Shown here one piece after another: positions 45,632 through 57,648 of a stretch of 64,000 nt of DNA. The notes below the pieces were generated by a model that worked only from the letters and a program-made list of their open reading frames with translations, searched no databases and was not told the origin of the DNA. Made by a program: the position numbers and the translations under genes. The DNA comes from Siphonodentalium dalli (lineage: Eukaryota > Mollusca > Scaphopoda > Gadilida > Siphonodentaliidae). The stretch's first letter is position 1. Each line of letters starts with the position of its first letter. The stretch spans positions 179,464,011 to 179,528,010 of the forward strand of contig CP136064.1 of the NCBI GenBank assembly GCA_032622095.1. Direction: 5' to 3'.

Positions 45632-47438
45632 TTAGCTCAAGTTTACTTTGTAAAGTTTGAGCTATTGCCATGGCTTGGTATCCGTCGTCCATGTGTGTGT
45701 GTGTGTGTGCGTGATGCGTCAACAATTTCCTTTAGCACGGGCTACAGTTCGTACCTTTGGTCCGATTATTATGAAATTTGTCATGGATGTTGACATTAGC
45801 ATGTAGATGGGAACGAGTCATTTAGGGGTCATTCAGAAAAAAAACATGGCCGCCAGTGGCCATCTTGGATTTCAAAATTCAATCCATTAGCACGGGCTAC
45901 AGGCCGTACTGTTCGTCTTATCATGAAATTTGTAATGGATGTTAATATTGACATGCAGATGGGAACGAGTAATCTTGGGGTCATTTGGCCAAAAAACATG
46001 GCCGCCGGCAGCCATCTTAGATTTGACTCTTTGCATGACTAAATCCTTTGATACGGGCTACAGGTCGTACCTTTGGTCAGATCATCATAAAATTTGTCAT
46101 GGATGTTAACAATGACATGTAGATGGGAACTAATCTTTTTTGGGTCATTCGGGCAAAAAACATGGCCGCCAGCAGCCATCTTGGATTTACTCTTTGTATG
46201 ACTAAATCCTTTAGCACGGGCTACAGGTCGTACCTTTAGTCTGATCATCATGAAATTTGTAATGGTTGTTGAAATTAGAATGTAGATGGGAACGAGTCAT
46301 TTTGGGGTCATTCGGACAAAAAACATGGCCACCAGCAGCCATCTTTGATTTCAAAATTTAATCCATTAGCACAGGCCACAGGTCGTACTGTTCATCTGAT
46401 CATCAAGACATTTGTCGTGGGTGTTAATATTGACTTGTAGATGGGAACGAGTAATTTTGGGGTCATTCGGCCAAAAAACATGGCCGCTGGCAGCCATCTT
46501 AGATTTTACTCTTTGTATGACTAAATCCTTTAGCACGGGCTACAGGTCGTACCTTTAGTCTGATCATCATGAAATTTTTTATGGCTGTTGAAATTGTAAT
46601 GTAGATGGGAACGAGTCATTTTGGGGTCAATCGGATGAAAAACATGGCCGCCAGTGGCCATCTTTGATTTCAAAATTCAATCCATAAGCACGGGTTACAG
46701 GTCGTACTGTTCGTCTGATCATCATGAAATTAGTCATGGATGTTAATATTGAGATGTAAATGGGAACGATTAATTTTGGGGTCATTCGGCCAAAAAACAT
46801 GGCCGCAGCAGCCATCTTGGATTTTACTCTTTGTATGACTAAATCCTTTAGAACGGGCTACAGGTCGTACCTTTAGTCTGATCATCATAAAATTTGTCAT
46901 GTGGATGTTAACAATGACATGTAGATGGGAACGAGTCATTTTGGGGTCATTCGGCCGAAAAACATGGCCACCAGCGGCCATCTTTGATTTCAAAATTCAA
47001 TCCATTAGCACAGGCTACAGGTCGTACCTTTAGTCTGATCATCATGAAATTTGTCATGGATGTTAACAATGACATGTAGATGGGAACGAGTCATTTTGGG
47101 GTCATTTGTCCAAAAAACATGGCCGCCAGCAGCCATCTTAGATTTTACTCTTTGTATGACTAAATTCTTTAGCATGGGCTACATGTCGTACCTTTAGTCT
47201 GATCGTCATCAAATTTGTTATGGATGTTAACGATGACATGTAGATGGGATACAATCATTTTGGGGTCATTCGGTCGAAGACATGGCCGTCAGCAGCCATC
47301 TTGGATTTTACTTTTCTCTTCATGTCTATAAACTAGTATTAGACATTCAACTTTCCACATTCCTAATCGCTCCATTGACTGTAATACATTAAATTATTCC
47401 CTTTCCAAGTTGAGCTACAGTGTCATTGACACTTTCAT
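45632..47438 (+). mobile_element. Family 1 Helentron/pearl-like element, complete
   Basis: 5' end ttagctcaagtttactttg…aaagtttgagcta (a hairpin), then a (GT)n microsatellite at 45693-45712 and about ten tandem core units. 3' end: aagttgagcta (47407-47417), the inverse of the 5' motif, then hairpin GTGTCATTGACAC (47420-47432) and ttcat. Core unit starts alternate in spacing, about 155 and 164 bp. No transposition gene. Confidence 0.82.
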
Positions 47439-47587
47439 TAAAATATTCTATAGCATATATTTTGGAATGTTTTATACACATAACAGCTTTTCCTCGTTTG
47501 CTTTCATTAGCCAAACTCTGCAAAAATGATAACTTTAGATAATATAACAGTACTTGTTCTTAACAGCATCAGTTTGCCCTACCAGCA

Positions 47588-47902
47588 TCAGCAAATCAGC
47601 TGGACCAAGTCCAACCCACCAGCAATACAGCATGACTGCTTAACCTGGGGTGCTAGCTGCAACTTTGTAGCTCCCCAGATCGAAAACAACCTCTGTGACT
47701 TCTGCATACAATGCTCAATTAGAACAAACATAATGTTATTTAGGCATTCACATGGCTTCACGAGCGGTGCGACCAAAGTGTCTACCGCATTAATAGGATT
47801 GTGCTCCACAAGGCTCAAAATAAGTGGCCGGTCATGGTCATTGTCTGGCGAAAAATAGCTTAAGTCCAGTACACTTCTGTATCTGTTAGACATTTTGTCC
47901 AA
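47588..47902 (-). CDS. Unassigned open frame, 104 codons
   Basis: Starts MDKMSNRYRSVLDLSYFSPD and ends GLDLVQLIC; protein-like composition with several Cys and hydrophobic stretches. The opposite strand is also open over the same span (47526-47858), which weakens the case. I recognise no family and see no splice partners. It may be an old retrocopy or transposon remnant, or chance. Confidence 0.2.
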   Translation of the reverse strand: MDKMSNRYRSVLDLSYFSPDNDHDRPLILSLVEHNPINAVDTLVAPLVKPCECLNNIMFVLIEHCMQKSQRLFSIWGATKLQLAPQVKQSCCIAGGLDLVQLIC

Positions 47903-48206
47903 TGCAAATTTTTAAACAATCTATCTGTTTGGGTGTGTCCAAGCAGCCACTACTGACCAAATAGGACATTGAGCGTAAAAAATAGTACTTTTTTAATTTC
48001 AAATCGATTCAGAGTGAATATAATTATGTTGTTTGTGAATTGCATGTGTATTTATTAATCAATGTTTTTTGAACTTTTGAAAACAATACTGAAATGTGCA
48101 CATCATTGACGAATAATAAGTCGATTGGAAATTTAAATACTGTCTCATACAGTACATCTGAAAATTTGACAGACATTATTTTGAAATGACCAACGCCATC
48201 CTTTTG

Positions 48207-48229
48207 GTGCCTGTCATTTTGACAGGCAC
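48207..48229. repeat. 10-bp-stem hairpin beside family 2 start
   Basis: gtgcctgtca-ttt-tgacaggcac, followed by taaaaaaa. It has the size and position of a Helentron-type 3' hairpin, so it could mark the end of another element. Confidence 0.6.
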
Positions 48230-49961
48230 TAAAAAAACAATATTTTGAGCCTTGGTCCTCTAGTTGTGTTACTCTAGTGTTTTGGCTTTAGCTCACCTGA
48301 GACGAAGTCTCTGGTGGAGCTATAGTCAATACTCCTCGTCCATCCATCAACAATTCTTTACACTTCTTTGTCTCTGGAACCATAAGACCGAATGGGTTCA
48401 TATTTGGTGTGGATGTTCCCAAGGTGACTCACATTCAGATTTGTTCCAATAAGGTCACTGGGTCAATAGTTGTGAAGCCAGGGCCACAACTCTTTCCCTC
48501 ATTAGTAATTCTTAAAACGACTTCTTCTCTTGTACCATTGGGTCGAATGGGTTTATATTTGGTAGGAAGGGGCTGGGACTGGGGTTCAGATTTGTTCAAA
48601 TGAGGTCACTGGGTCAAATGTGGGCGGAGCCAGGATATTACTAAAAAACAAAATGGTTAGATTGAACTCCTTTAACCAAAAAATCAATTAAATTTTTTTG
48701 GAACATGTTAAACAAATTGAAAAACTAATGCCATTACCATTCTGAAGGTTATGCCCCCTGGCCTTTCACTCAAGTTCACTGATTCTGCAATCCCTGGTCC
48801 CAAAAATAATATTTACTCTAATTCTTGACAGAGAATCATTAATAAGAAGCATTACTTTGGTTCCAACTGTATGTCTACACATGTCAAGTGAAATCTGACA
48901 TATCTATAAACATTCCCTGGAGATCTGCTAGAGGTAATTAATTCCCAATTACAACAACAATCATATGTATTTGTTCAAATATCTCAATAGGACATTTAAC
49001 ACTCCCACACCCACCATAAGAGAACATATTTGGCACTGCACTACTATTGCAATTATGTTCAGATATGGTCACCAGGTCAAATAGGGGAAAAGCCAGGGGC
49101 ATACTTTCCCTCTATAGTTACCATTGAAAAGTCTTCTTTGAAAGAATCACCAGGTCTATTTCGCTCACATTAAATATTGAGGCTCCTTTAGTGATTATGA
49201 TTCAGATTTGTTCAATCAGGGTAACCAGGTCAAGGACTCAAGGCCAGATACAAAACTCTCTCTCTCCATAGTAATTCATGATATATCTTCTTTGCAAGAA
49301 CCAAATGGCCTATTTTGGTTATATTTGGTGTGAAATGACCTTGGATGACAGGAATTCAGATTTGTGAAAATGGGATCACAAAATCAAATAAGGGAAGAGG
49401 CAGGGACATAACTATTTCACTCCATAGTAATTCTTAAAACATGTATGCAATAACTAGTTGGCTTATTTAGAATGGAATGTTCTTGTTTGACTGGAATTCA
49501 GATTTGTTAAAATGGGGTCACCAGGTCAAATAGGGGCCAAGCGAAGGACTGCTTCCCTCCATAATAATTCTTTATATGCTTCCTTCACAAGAAAAATCAG
49601 GTCTATTTTACTGATATTTAGTATGAAGGGTTCTTTGGTGACTGGGATTCAAATTTATCAGATCAAATAGGGCGGGACCAGGGACATAACTATTTGTCTC
49701 GATAGTAATGTCTTCTCAAAAGAGGTTGGACTATTTAGATTACATATAGTATGGATGGTCCTTTGGTGACTGAGATTCCGATTTGTTAAAATGAGGTCAA
49801 CCTGTCAAGAAATGGGCTACAGGGACTTACCACTTTTCTGTCTAATAATATCATTGATAAATCAAACTCATTAAACATCTACCTGGAACCACATGACTGA
49901 TTAATCTGACATACGCTGTTTAGGGTCTATGGATAATTGGGCATCAAATATATCTAAATGG

Positions 49962-52900
49962 TTTTTATGTTTACCCATACCATAGTATGGTAAACATAAT
50001 TGCGACGTCCGGATTGACCACTCGTTGTGCATCCGTCTGTCCGTCTGTCCGTCCGTAGACACTTTACGCATGGTGCGATAACTCAAATATTTTCTATCCG
50101 ATCGGAACCAAATTTGGTATGCAAATTTAAGAGGCCAAAATACAGATCGAGTACGAATATGGGTTTGATCCGATTTATTTTAAAGGAGTTATGACCCTTT
50201 TTTCGAGAAAAAAAAAGAAAAAAAAATATCCGATGCTATAACCGAAGTATTTTTTGTCTGATTGTGTTCATATTTGATATGTTGGTTTATGTTGACACAC
50301 CCCTCATCTGTATAGTTTTTGGTATTGATAGGTTGATCGGTTTAGAAAATAATTAACCCTTTACACACATGCTATCCAATGCAATAAGTTGAACATATTT
50401 CTTCTAATCTGCCCAGGGTTGGGGTAATTGTAATCAGTAATTGTAATCAAAGTAATCGATTACAAAATTTGGAGTAATCATCTGTAATCAGTAATCATGA
50501 CATTTCTTGATTACAAGTAATCGTAATCGATTACTTTCAAATGTACCTGTAATCATGATTACATTTTGATTACTTTTACTAAAATATCCATATGGATGGC
50601 TATTGGATACTCATAGTCTCATACTCTGGTACTATGGAGTGTACAAATATACATACAACATATTATAAAGTTAATACAATGTTGTCATGTCTTATGTTAG
50701 TGGTACAGTGTGTTTATGAACATTCTGGCAGTGGACACAGATAACAACACACAATTGTTGAATACAGCATGAATAGCAATAAACTTGTGATACAGACAAA
50801 TGAAATGTTCTAATATGAATAAATAGGGTAGCCAACTTCAATTAAGATTAAATTGGATTGCTGCAGACAATGGCTGTAAAGTCACACTGGTACAATAGGG
50901 CTAATTAACTGAACAAAGAAGGTGTGAAGTACATCGGTAGACCTAATTAGCTGGTTTGTCATTTACTGCACCCATTAGTTAAGCCTAATTTAATCCTCAT
51001 CAGGATTAACAACGGATGATCATCAAATAAATCTTAATGTTATCTTCATTGTGTTGGGTATGGAATCTAACAGAACATGCAAATATTTTATAATTGTTTC
51101 TGGTGATATTTTCATAAATATTATGCGTTCGTTTGAATGCATGTAAGAAAATAAAAAATATCTTAAAAATTATTTACATAAATAAATACAAATAGAACAT
51201 AATGTATTCCCAATAAGTTGGTGCATAACTTCATGATGAAACCTTTCCAATACATGTAAATGTAAAAGTTTTTATGTTTTTTGCTTGCATCTTTCTATTG
51301 TTTCAGTCGTTTCTTGTTTCCATGTTAAGCAGTGATGTCTTTATTCAATCATATTAGACATGTTAATTTGAATTATTTCATTATTTATTCATATGCGATC
51401 AAAATGGTTGGAAACCAACAATTGTAATCAGTTGTAATCAAAAAGTAATCGAATACATTTACTAAAGTAATTGTAATCGTAATCGATTACATTGGAAAAA
51501 AATGTAATCAGTAATCGTAATCGTAATCATGTAAATCAAAAGTAATTGTAATTGTAATCGATTACATTGGTATGTAATCACCCCAATCTGCCTCATATTT
51601 CTTACCTAGGTTTTTCTTAGCACGTTCTTCATCTGTATGGTTTTTGGTATTGTTTAATTAACCATTTCACTCTTATGTTTACTTAGAATTCACTCAAGCT
51701 GCTATGACTCAAAACATTTTTCATCTGATCAACACCAAATTTGGTATATGAATTTATCACCCCTAAATACAGATCGAGTTCGAATATGGGTTTGATCCGA
51801 TATATTTTAACAGAGTTATGACCCTTTATAATTGAAGTAATTACTGCTGGGAATTTGAAGAGATGATATCTCACAGACCATGTGTGTTATTGAAATGAGT
51901 TAATTATCACTATGGACATTAGATATGGCATGCTATAAAGCCTGATAGTGGTACCACTGGCTGCAAATTTGTTTATAATAATGTCAAATTGATTGATGGC
52001 TATCTGGTGGAGTTCTGTTTTATGTGCAATATTAAGTTAACCCCTTTGTTGAAACAGGTTCATTACATTAGTTAATGTACACACTATAGGACACCTATTC
52101 TAAAATATTAAATTGGAACAGTCCATTGTTACTTTGTAGGGATGTTTTACAGACATTGTTGTTTACAGACACTGTTGTCTTATCTTAGACAAAAATTAAT
52201 CCACACATTCCTTAGTTCCATGATATGATGTCATTGAAAATGATTAACCCTCTCCACACATCATATGGTTTTGATGCTTTTCATTTGATAATTTTCCTAT
52301 ATTATGTCCAGATTGATGGTGATCCACTTTTGATTTGCATGGATTTGGGATTAAAATTAAACCATTCCATAGACACATATTATGCAATAAACAGATGTAA
52401 TATTATTCCTTTCACTTGGATCCAGGTTCAGTAAGGGTTTCAATAAATCACCAATTGAATATACATCATTAGAGGAAATGTCTTATTTTGAAATTCCCTC
52501 AATTGCATTTGGGTTCCAGGGTAATATTAATGGTGCTGGTATTCTTGAGACTGACTTATTGTATGGGTTTCTAAATCCAATGACATGCTTTTTATAGACT
52601 ATTTTGTGTTTATCAGTTCATTAGTTTGGGTAAGATTAACCCCATTCTATCCGATTTGATAACTCAAATATTTCCATTGATTATGTTTATAAATGTAGTT
52701 CTTGGCATAGTTGACGGGAACACACCCCTAACCTGCATAGTGAGGGTCATTTGGTTTATTTGCTTAAAAATATTAACATCCTACACCAATCCTGTTGACA
52801 CAAAGTGATAACTAAATATTTTTCACACGATCACTATATTAAGTGTGCTTTGTTGAAACGTTTGCACTCATGAAAAGGTTGGTGTAAGGATATATAAAAT

Positions 52901-52972
52901 TTATAAAAATAGCTAATCGCTATCGCCAAGGTATGGGTTAAAACATCTGCCGATCGTGATCGGCCTCTCGTT
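49962..52972 (+). mobile_element. Family 3 Helentron-like element, copy B
   Basis: Starts TTTTTATGTTTACCCATACC and ccatagtatggtaaac, then tccgtctgtccgtccg. Ends ggtatgggttaaaac, GCCGATC-gt-GATCGGC (52949-52964) and ctctcgtt, exactly as in copy A. It is diverged from copies A and C and carries a hAT element at 50414-51584. Confidence 0.78.
50414..51584. mobile_element. hAT-type element inserted in family 3 copy B
   Basis: Flanked by a perfect 8-bp AATCTGCC (50406-50413 and 51585-51592); removing one copy restores the order seen in copies A and C (ttcttct-gata-tgcctcatat). Ends cagggttggggtaattgtaa and attacattggtatgtaatca, with GTAATCGATTAC-type subterminal repeats. The right terminus has lost part of the cagggttgg inverse. 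Confidence 0.82.
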
Positions 52973-53492
52973 AAAAAAGGTGCTTGTGAGTTTGGAAATT
53001 TCCAACAATTGAGAAAGTTTGAGGTGTCGGTTGTGAAATTTGAAACTAAGGGAGGCGCGTAAAAGGATTTACAAACTTGGGAGTCCGGGAGGGAGGGGAC
53101 TTGTTATGAGCTGGAGGTGGAGGGATGATCAGTAGTGTACAGTTGGCAATTTCAAGGTGGATCTACATAAATGAAACCTCTCTAGCCACATGTCCTGTTT
53201 AGAACTACTTTTAAAGTGATTATGACAAGTTCTGACTAGTGTGGTCTCCAGAGTCAGTCTTTGCAGTCAGGTGAGCGACCCCATAGTCATTGACTGTCTT
53301 GTTTGATGAAAAAGTCGCTGGATGTGGAATCTATCAACATTGCCAATGTCATTAGAGGTAAACAAAATGGCTATACTTCAAATTCAATTGTCTACATATG
53401 AAATTATAATCGCAGCACAAGAATTATATAATAAGATGTTTGATGACGGAAATCCACGAAAATATTTTGATGCAGAAATCGCAACAGAATCG

Positions 53493-53755
53493 CTTTGACC
53501 CTTTCTTTACTAAATACTCATTACCGAGTAATACCCTTAGGAATTGTTCTGAAAATAAGTTCAACAAACGACCTACAAACTTATTATTTGAACATTTCCC
53601 CATCAATGAATATGAATAATTCTGCTCTTTTATTATCTTTTTCTGTCTGTCGTCTGCTTTTATGACCTGAACACCCCTCCAAATGAATAACAGACCATTC
53701 CAATTAATACTTTTCTCACTGGGTGATAGAACCATCTAGTATAGAAAGGGTCAAA
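53493..53755. mobile_element. MITE of the CCCTTTCTTTACTAAAT family
   Basis: ctttgaccctttctttacta at the left mirrored by tagtatagaaagggtcaaag at the right. The flanks are TTTGA/TCAAA where relatives have TTAA. An inner hairpin is centred near 53590. Confidence 0.65.
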
Positions 53756-55086
53756 GGCCCCAATGGCACAGTACTTTCATAGCGTAGTAAGTTTTGTGTA
53801 TATTGGCCTTGGTGAATACAACCAAATACAATTTCCAGGTAAAAACACATTCTCTGCCACAGAGTATGTATATAGGCAATTTTTGAATTTATTGAAGATT
53901 GGTACTCCTTTGTGTTTTGATAAATTGCATTTATAATATACCACCATGCTAATAATAGCAAAATATTTGTGTTTCATCACTTGATCAGAGTCAATTATGA
54001 CTATTATTTCGAGACACAGACAACAGACATATGACCCGGTACAAAATGAATATCTCTCACACTGTTCTATAGTCAGCTTTGAAAGGTTTGCTGTTGTTGA
54101 TATCAAAATAAATGATGATCGGTCACATTCGTGAGAGTACGTTGAGACTGCTCTGAGTCCACATATGCTTCTAGAAAAGGTCACATAATCAATACATCCC
54201 TACTAAATCCAATTTAACTTTTTCACTACACATTTATCACACGATTCAAGATAAACAGTACAGCTAAAACTGCATTACTTTTCCATTCCTGGGCATCCAA
54301 AAATCCAGATTTAACCGATGCACGAGACCCTGCTTTCACTTGCTATCTCGTAAGATATACATTATAGAGAATTAGTACATCTCTGATCAAATGTTTCTAT
54401 TATACTCTGCAATCAAATTCTTCCTCGCATAATTCAAGCATTTGTTGACTCTTACAGGACTAGCTATTCAATTTTCCACAAAATGTAAATTTCATTCGAA
54501 TTTATCCATTTTGGCAAAAAATTTGAGACAGATATTATATACAGATATGTCTTACATCTAAGCATTGTTTGTGTATTACCGCAAAAATTCAGCATTTTCC
54601 GAAACCAATAGCCATTGTGGACGTCATCTTGGATCCTGAATTTTCACAAGAGTGGATTTTGTGGATTTTGGATATGTTGTTCCAGGTGTTTTTCCGAAAA
54701 TCAGATTGTATCAAATTTATTCCGGGTTCAATTCTCCCACAACCGCACTATTAAAAAACTTGCCGAATTAAGTTTACATATGTGCTGAAGGGTACACACG
54801 TTTTGAAATCTTGTTTATTTAGTTATTGCATCTGCCACAATTTCGGCTAGATAGAATAATCAGACATTTGGGAAAACAGTTTGACATAAGCATCAGCACT
54901 GATAGCAAACTTTGTGTTATAATACCGTTCAATATTCAAAACCTGTATAGCTTTCAGCACTTTTTTAGCACAATGAACCCCTTCCACACTGAAAGGATTC
55001 AGCTATGAAAGAACCTAAAACCCAGCTCCTTTGTTCTGCATCATCCTTCTATTTCTCCAAATTGACACTTTATATAATCTCTAATT
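53756..55086. other. No gene supported
   Basis: Non-repetitive by eye. The longest frame (53777-54184, minus, 135 codons) overlaps another open frame and shows no family motif or splice context. Confidence 0.45.
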
Positions 55087-56011
55087 GTGCTTGCTTAAGT
55101 GCAATAAGGGAAGATATATTGCGCTTAAGCACAATAAGGAAATATCTAATTGTGCTTAAGTGCAATAAGGAATATCTTATTGCACTTATATTATTGCGCT
55201 TAATCGCAATAAGGAATTTCGTATTGTGCTTAACCCTTTACCCAACAAACCGGCCAAAACCGGCCAAATAAAGCTTCAACAGCCTAAAATATCTTGGGTC
55301 TGTCTCAATAAAACCATACAAATATGGATATCATTGGAACCGGCGCATTGACCACATTGTGATGGTTACAGTTATGCCCTGTGCCAATGCATTCTCTTAT
55401 ATATGCGAGTCGACCATAGGTCGCCTCGCATATATAAGAGAATGCATTGGCCTAAAAAAAATCTTTTTTTAACACTTTTTACCATTTTTTCTTACATTCT
55501 TTAACAATTTTTAATGTGTTAAGCCAATGCATTATCTTATATATTCGAGGCGACCTATGGTCGACTCGCATATATAAGAGAATGCATTGGCACAGGGCCG
55601 TTCTGTTGGGTAAAGGGTTAAGCGCTATAAGGAATATTCTTTTTGTGCTTAATTAAGCACAATAAGAGCTAATTGCGCTTAAGAGCAATTAAAAATCTTC
55701 CTTATTGTGCTTAAGCGAAATTAGCCACATTACATAAACTCCCTGTAATTCAAATGGTGTAGTCCATAGTGCAATGGGTGGAGTTTATTGGTGACAGCTA
55801 GTCCAGATGTAGGCCTATTCAGATTCTACTATTTGCAGAGGGGTGATTTCATGAGGGAGATATTAATTACGCTTAAAAGCTATGGGATGCCAAATTGACA
55901 TTTAATAAATAATTGAACTTAAGGGCAATAAGACATCCCAATTACATCCGTATTGCGCTTAAGCACAATTAATATCTCCCTCATGAGATCACCCCTCTGC
56001 AAATAGTAGAA
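55087..56011. repeat. Lattice of TTGTGCTTAAGCGCAATAAGG hairpins
   Basis: At least ten copies of gcTTAAGc-centred inverted motifs (gtgcttaagtgcaataagg and variants) at 55087-55233, 55618-55735 and 55862-55975. The last group sits between larger arms, ttctactatttgcagagggg at about 55826 and its inverse at about 55989-56011. Confidence 0.75.
55230..55621. mobile_element. TTAA MITE inserted in a CTTAAG motif
   Basis: TTAA at 55230-55233 and 55618-55621 encloses perfect ends CCCTTTACCCAACA / tgttgggtaaaggg. Inside are two large hairpins, ccaatgcattctcttatata…gcgagtcgacc and the inverse. Removing it joins gtattgtgcTTAA to gcgctataagg, restoring one lattice motif. Confidence 0.82.
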
Positions 56012-56275
56012 TGGCACTTAAAGGGTTAAATGTCAAATTGGCTTCCCATAAATTTCCACAGACCTTTGTTAAAAAAATTAATTAATTAATTAATTCCAAA
56101 GGGCTATAGATTAAATATAGAATGAAGTATATGATTTCTTTCACTATTATTCTTGTGGTTTCAAATTTCCCGCAACTTAAAAATTATCTAATGTTGGAAG
56201 CTCTTCCTGCAATATTTTATAACGAGGTCAAGGTCGCTAAATCACAGTAAATGTCATATAGCTGTAACGAATTAT

Positions 56276-56283
56276 ACTTCCGG
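56276..56283 (+). promoter_or_regulatory. ETS-type core promoter motif (ACTTCCGG)
   Basis: Reverse complement of the CCGGAAGT site common in promoters of housekeeping genes in animals. It lies about 80 bp upstream of the candidate start codon at 56365 in a stretch free of recognisable repeats. Confidence 0.45.
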
Positions 56284-56364
56284 TGTCCTGTTTTGGGAGG
56301 AACTTTATCGCTGCTGACAAACATACATACGTAGCTATTGTATCGCCATACTAAGACTGTGATC

Positions 56365-56419
56365 ATGACAGAAGGATTAGGGAGAGTCTTGGCGAAGCCA
56401 GGCTTCGACCCAGATAATT
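56365..56419 (+). CDS. Candidate first coding exon of an unidentified gene
   Basis: An ATG with A at -3 opens 18 codons, MTEGLGRVLAKPGFDPDN, then one base and a consensus donor gtaagt. The codons read like real protein, and an ETS motif sits upstream. I cannot name the protein. No second exon (phase 1) was recognised downstream, where 56548-60733 is packed with transposons, so the rest of the gene may lie beyond the window. Confidence 0.45.
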
Positions 56420-56674
56420 GTAAGTGACAATTTGGATCACAAACCACGGACACAGTCCGTGACATCACTCATTCACTGTCATCAGTGGGTGTAATTTTTA
56501 AAACTTATCTGGCACCGTTTTTCGACAGGAGTTTGAAAAATGATAGTTATTGCTGGGCGATTTCCCGATTAATCGACAATACCCAGTTAAAATTTCAATA
56601 TCGTCATTGATATCGTCTAAACTAAAATAATCGTAATATCGTCGACAATCAGTGGATGCCAGCCAATCATCATG

Positions 56675-57648
56675 TCGGGCACAGGTGCCAAATGAATGAG
56701 CTAATTAAATAGCTCATTTGAGCTCACATAGCTAAATTGAGCTAAATGTGATTTAAGTCCATTTCCTCAGTTCAACACATGCATCAAATTATCGCATTGC
56801 GAATTTACCTTCATTATAGTTAGACCCCACTTCAAGCTTCACAGAAACTCCTTCGGTACCAGTAATTAAAACATCAGTGACAGTGGCGCGATCAAAGGCA
56901 ATTTGATTAACACTTTTAGGAGAATGATTAAACTTCTTTTTGTACTTACGAATTGTGTTTATAAAACTGCCGCTTATGCATATTAATTTACCTGGAATAT
57001 ATTTCTGAAGGTTAAGGACACACGGTTACAATGTCTTGTCCGACTAGATAAACCGCCGGCATCAATTTACGAGAAATCGTTTGCCGATCGTACACTGATC
57101 TGCCATTAAGAGAAGAAAAAATATGGAAGCGTGAGTGGTCAGTACATTCATATTTTACGCATCGTTTACTGTGTCTTCTATTGTGTCGATATGGTAAAAG
57201 CGCGTGGCTTTCCGTATCTCCCAACTAGTGAAATTCAATTAAAGTCATGCTTATAAACACATAGACGGAGCCTGTTTTGAGCAGCCAATCAGAACGTTTG
57301 TTTCATATTACCTTAGGATAAGCTTAGAGATAGTGGAGCGAATCTGACACAGCACGATTTGCCGACTGAAAAAGTCAATTTAAAACCATTTTCTCTTACA
57401 AATTTTAATGAAAACATATGGATAAATCCTTAATCAAATATGACGTAAAAGATATCAAGACTGTTGTGAGTAGATGAGCACAAGATATATATGTGAAGCT
57501 CAATATTAGGTTGGTCCAGTAGAAATAAATTCGCAATGCGATAATTTAATGCACGCGTTGAACTGAGGAAATGGACTTAAATCACATTAAAAATTTATCT
57601 CGATTTAGCTACGTGAGCTCAAATGAGCTATCTGGCACCTGTGCCCGA
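56675..57648. mobile_element. Long-TIR MITE (TCGGGCACAGGTGCCA)
   Basis: Arms of over 120 bp beginning TCGGGCACAGGTGCCA, including gagctcaaatgagct-type repeats and atggacttaaatcacat. I see no clean target duplication. Confidence 0.72.

Larger units (their letters stand above)
48288..53303 (+). mobile_element. Family 2 Helentron-like element, interrupted
   Basis: 5' end tttagctcacctgagacgaa then gtctctggtggagc; 3' end gtcaggtgagcgacc then hairpin AGTCA-t-TGACT (53285-53295) and gtcttgttt. tcaggtgagc is the inverse of the 5' gctcacctga. From about 48360 to 49850 roughly ten ~150-bp units recur (attcagatttgtt … gggtcaccaggtcaaatagg). 49962-52972 is a family 3 element inserted in it. Confidence 0.72.

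Noticed and set aside
45845-47281. Regular repeats that could suggest a CRISPR-like array
   Set aside because: Units are ~160 bp of continuous similar sequence with no unique spacers, in a eukaryotic context.
53777-54184. 135-codon minus-strand frame
   Set aside because: Overlaps another open frame on the same strand; no recognisable domain, splice context or upstream signal.
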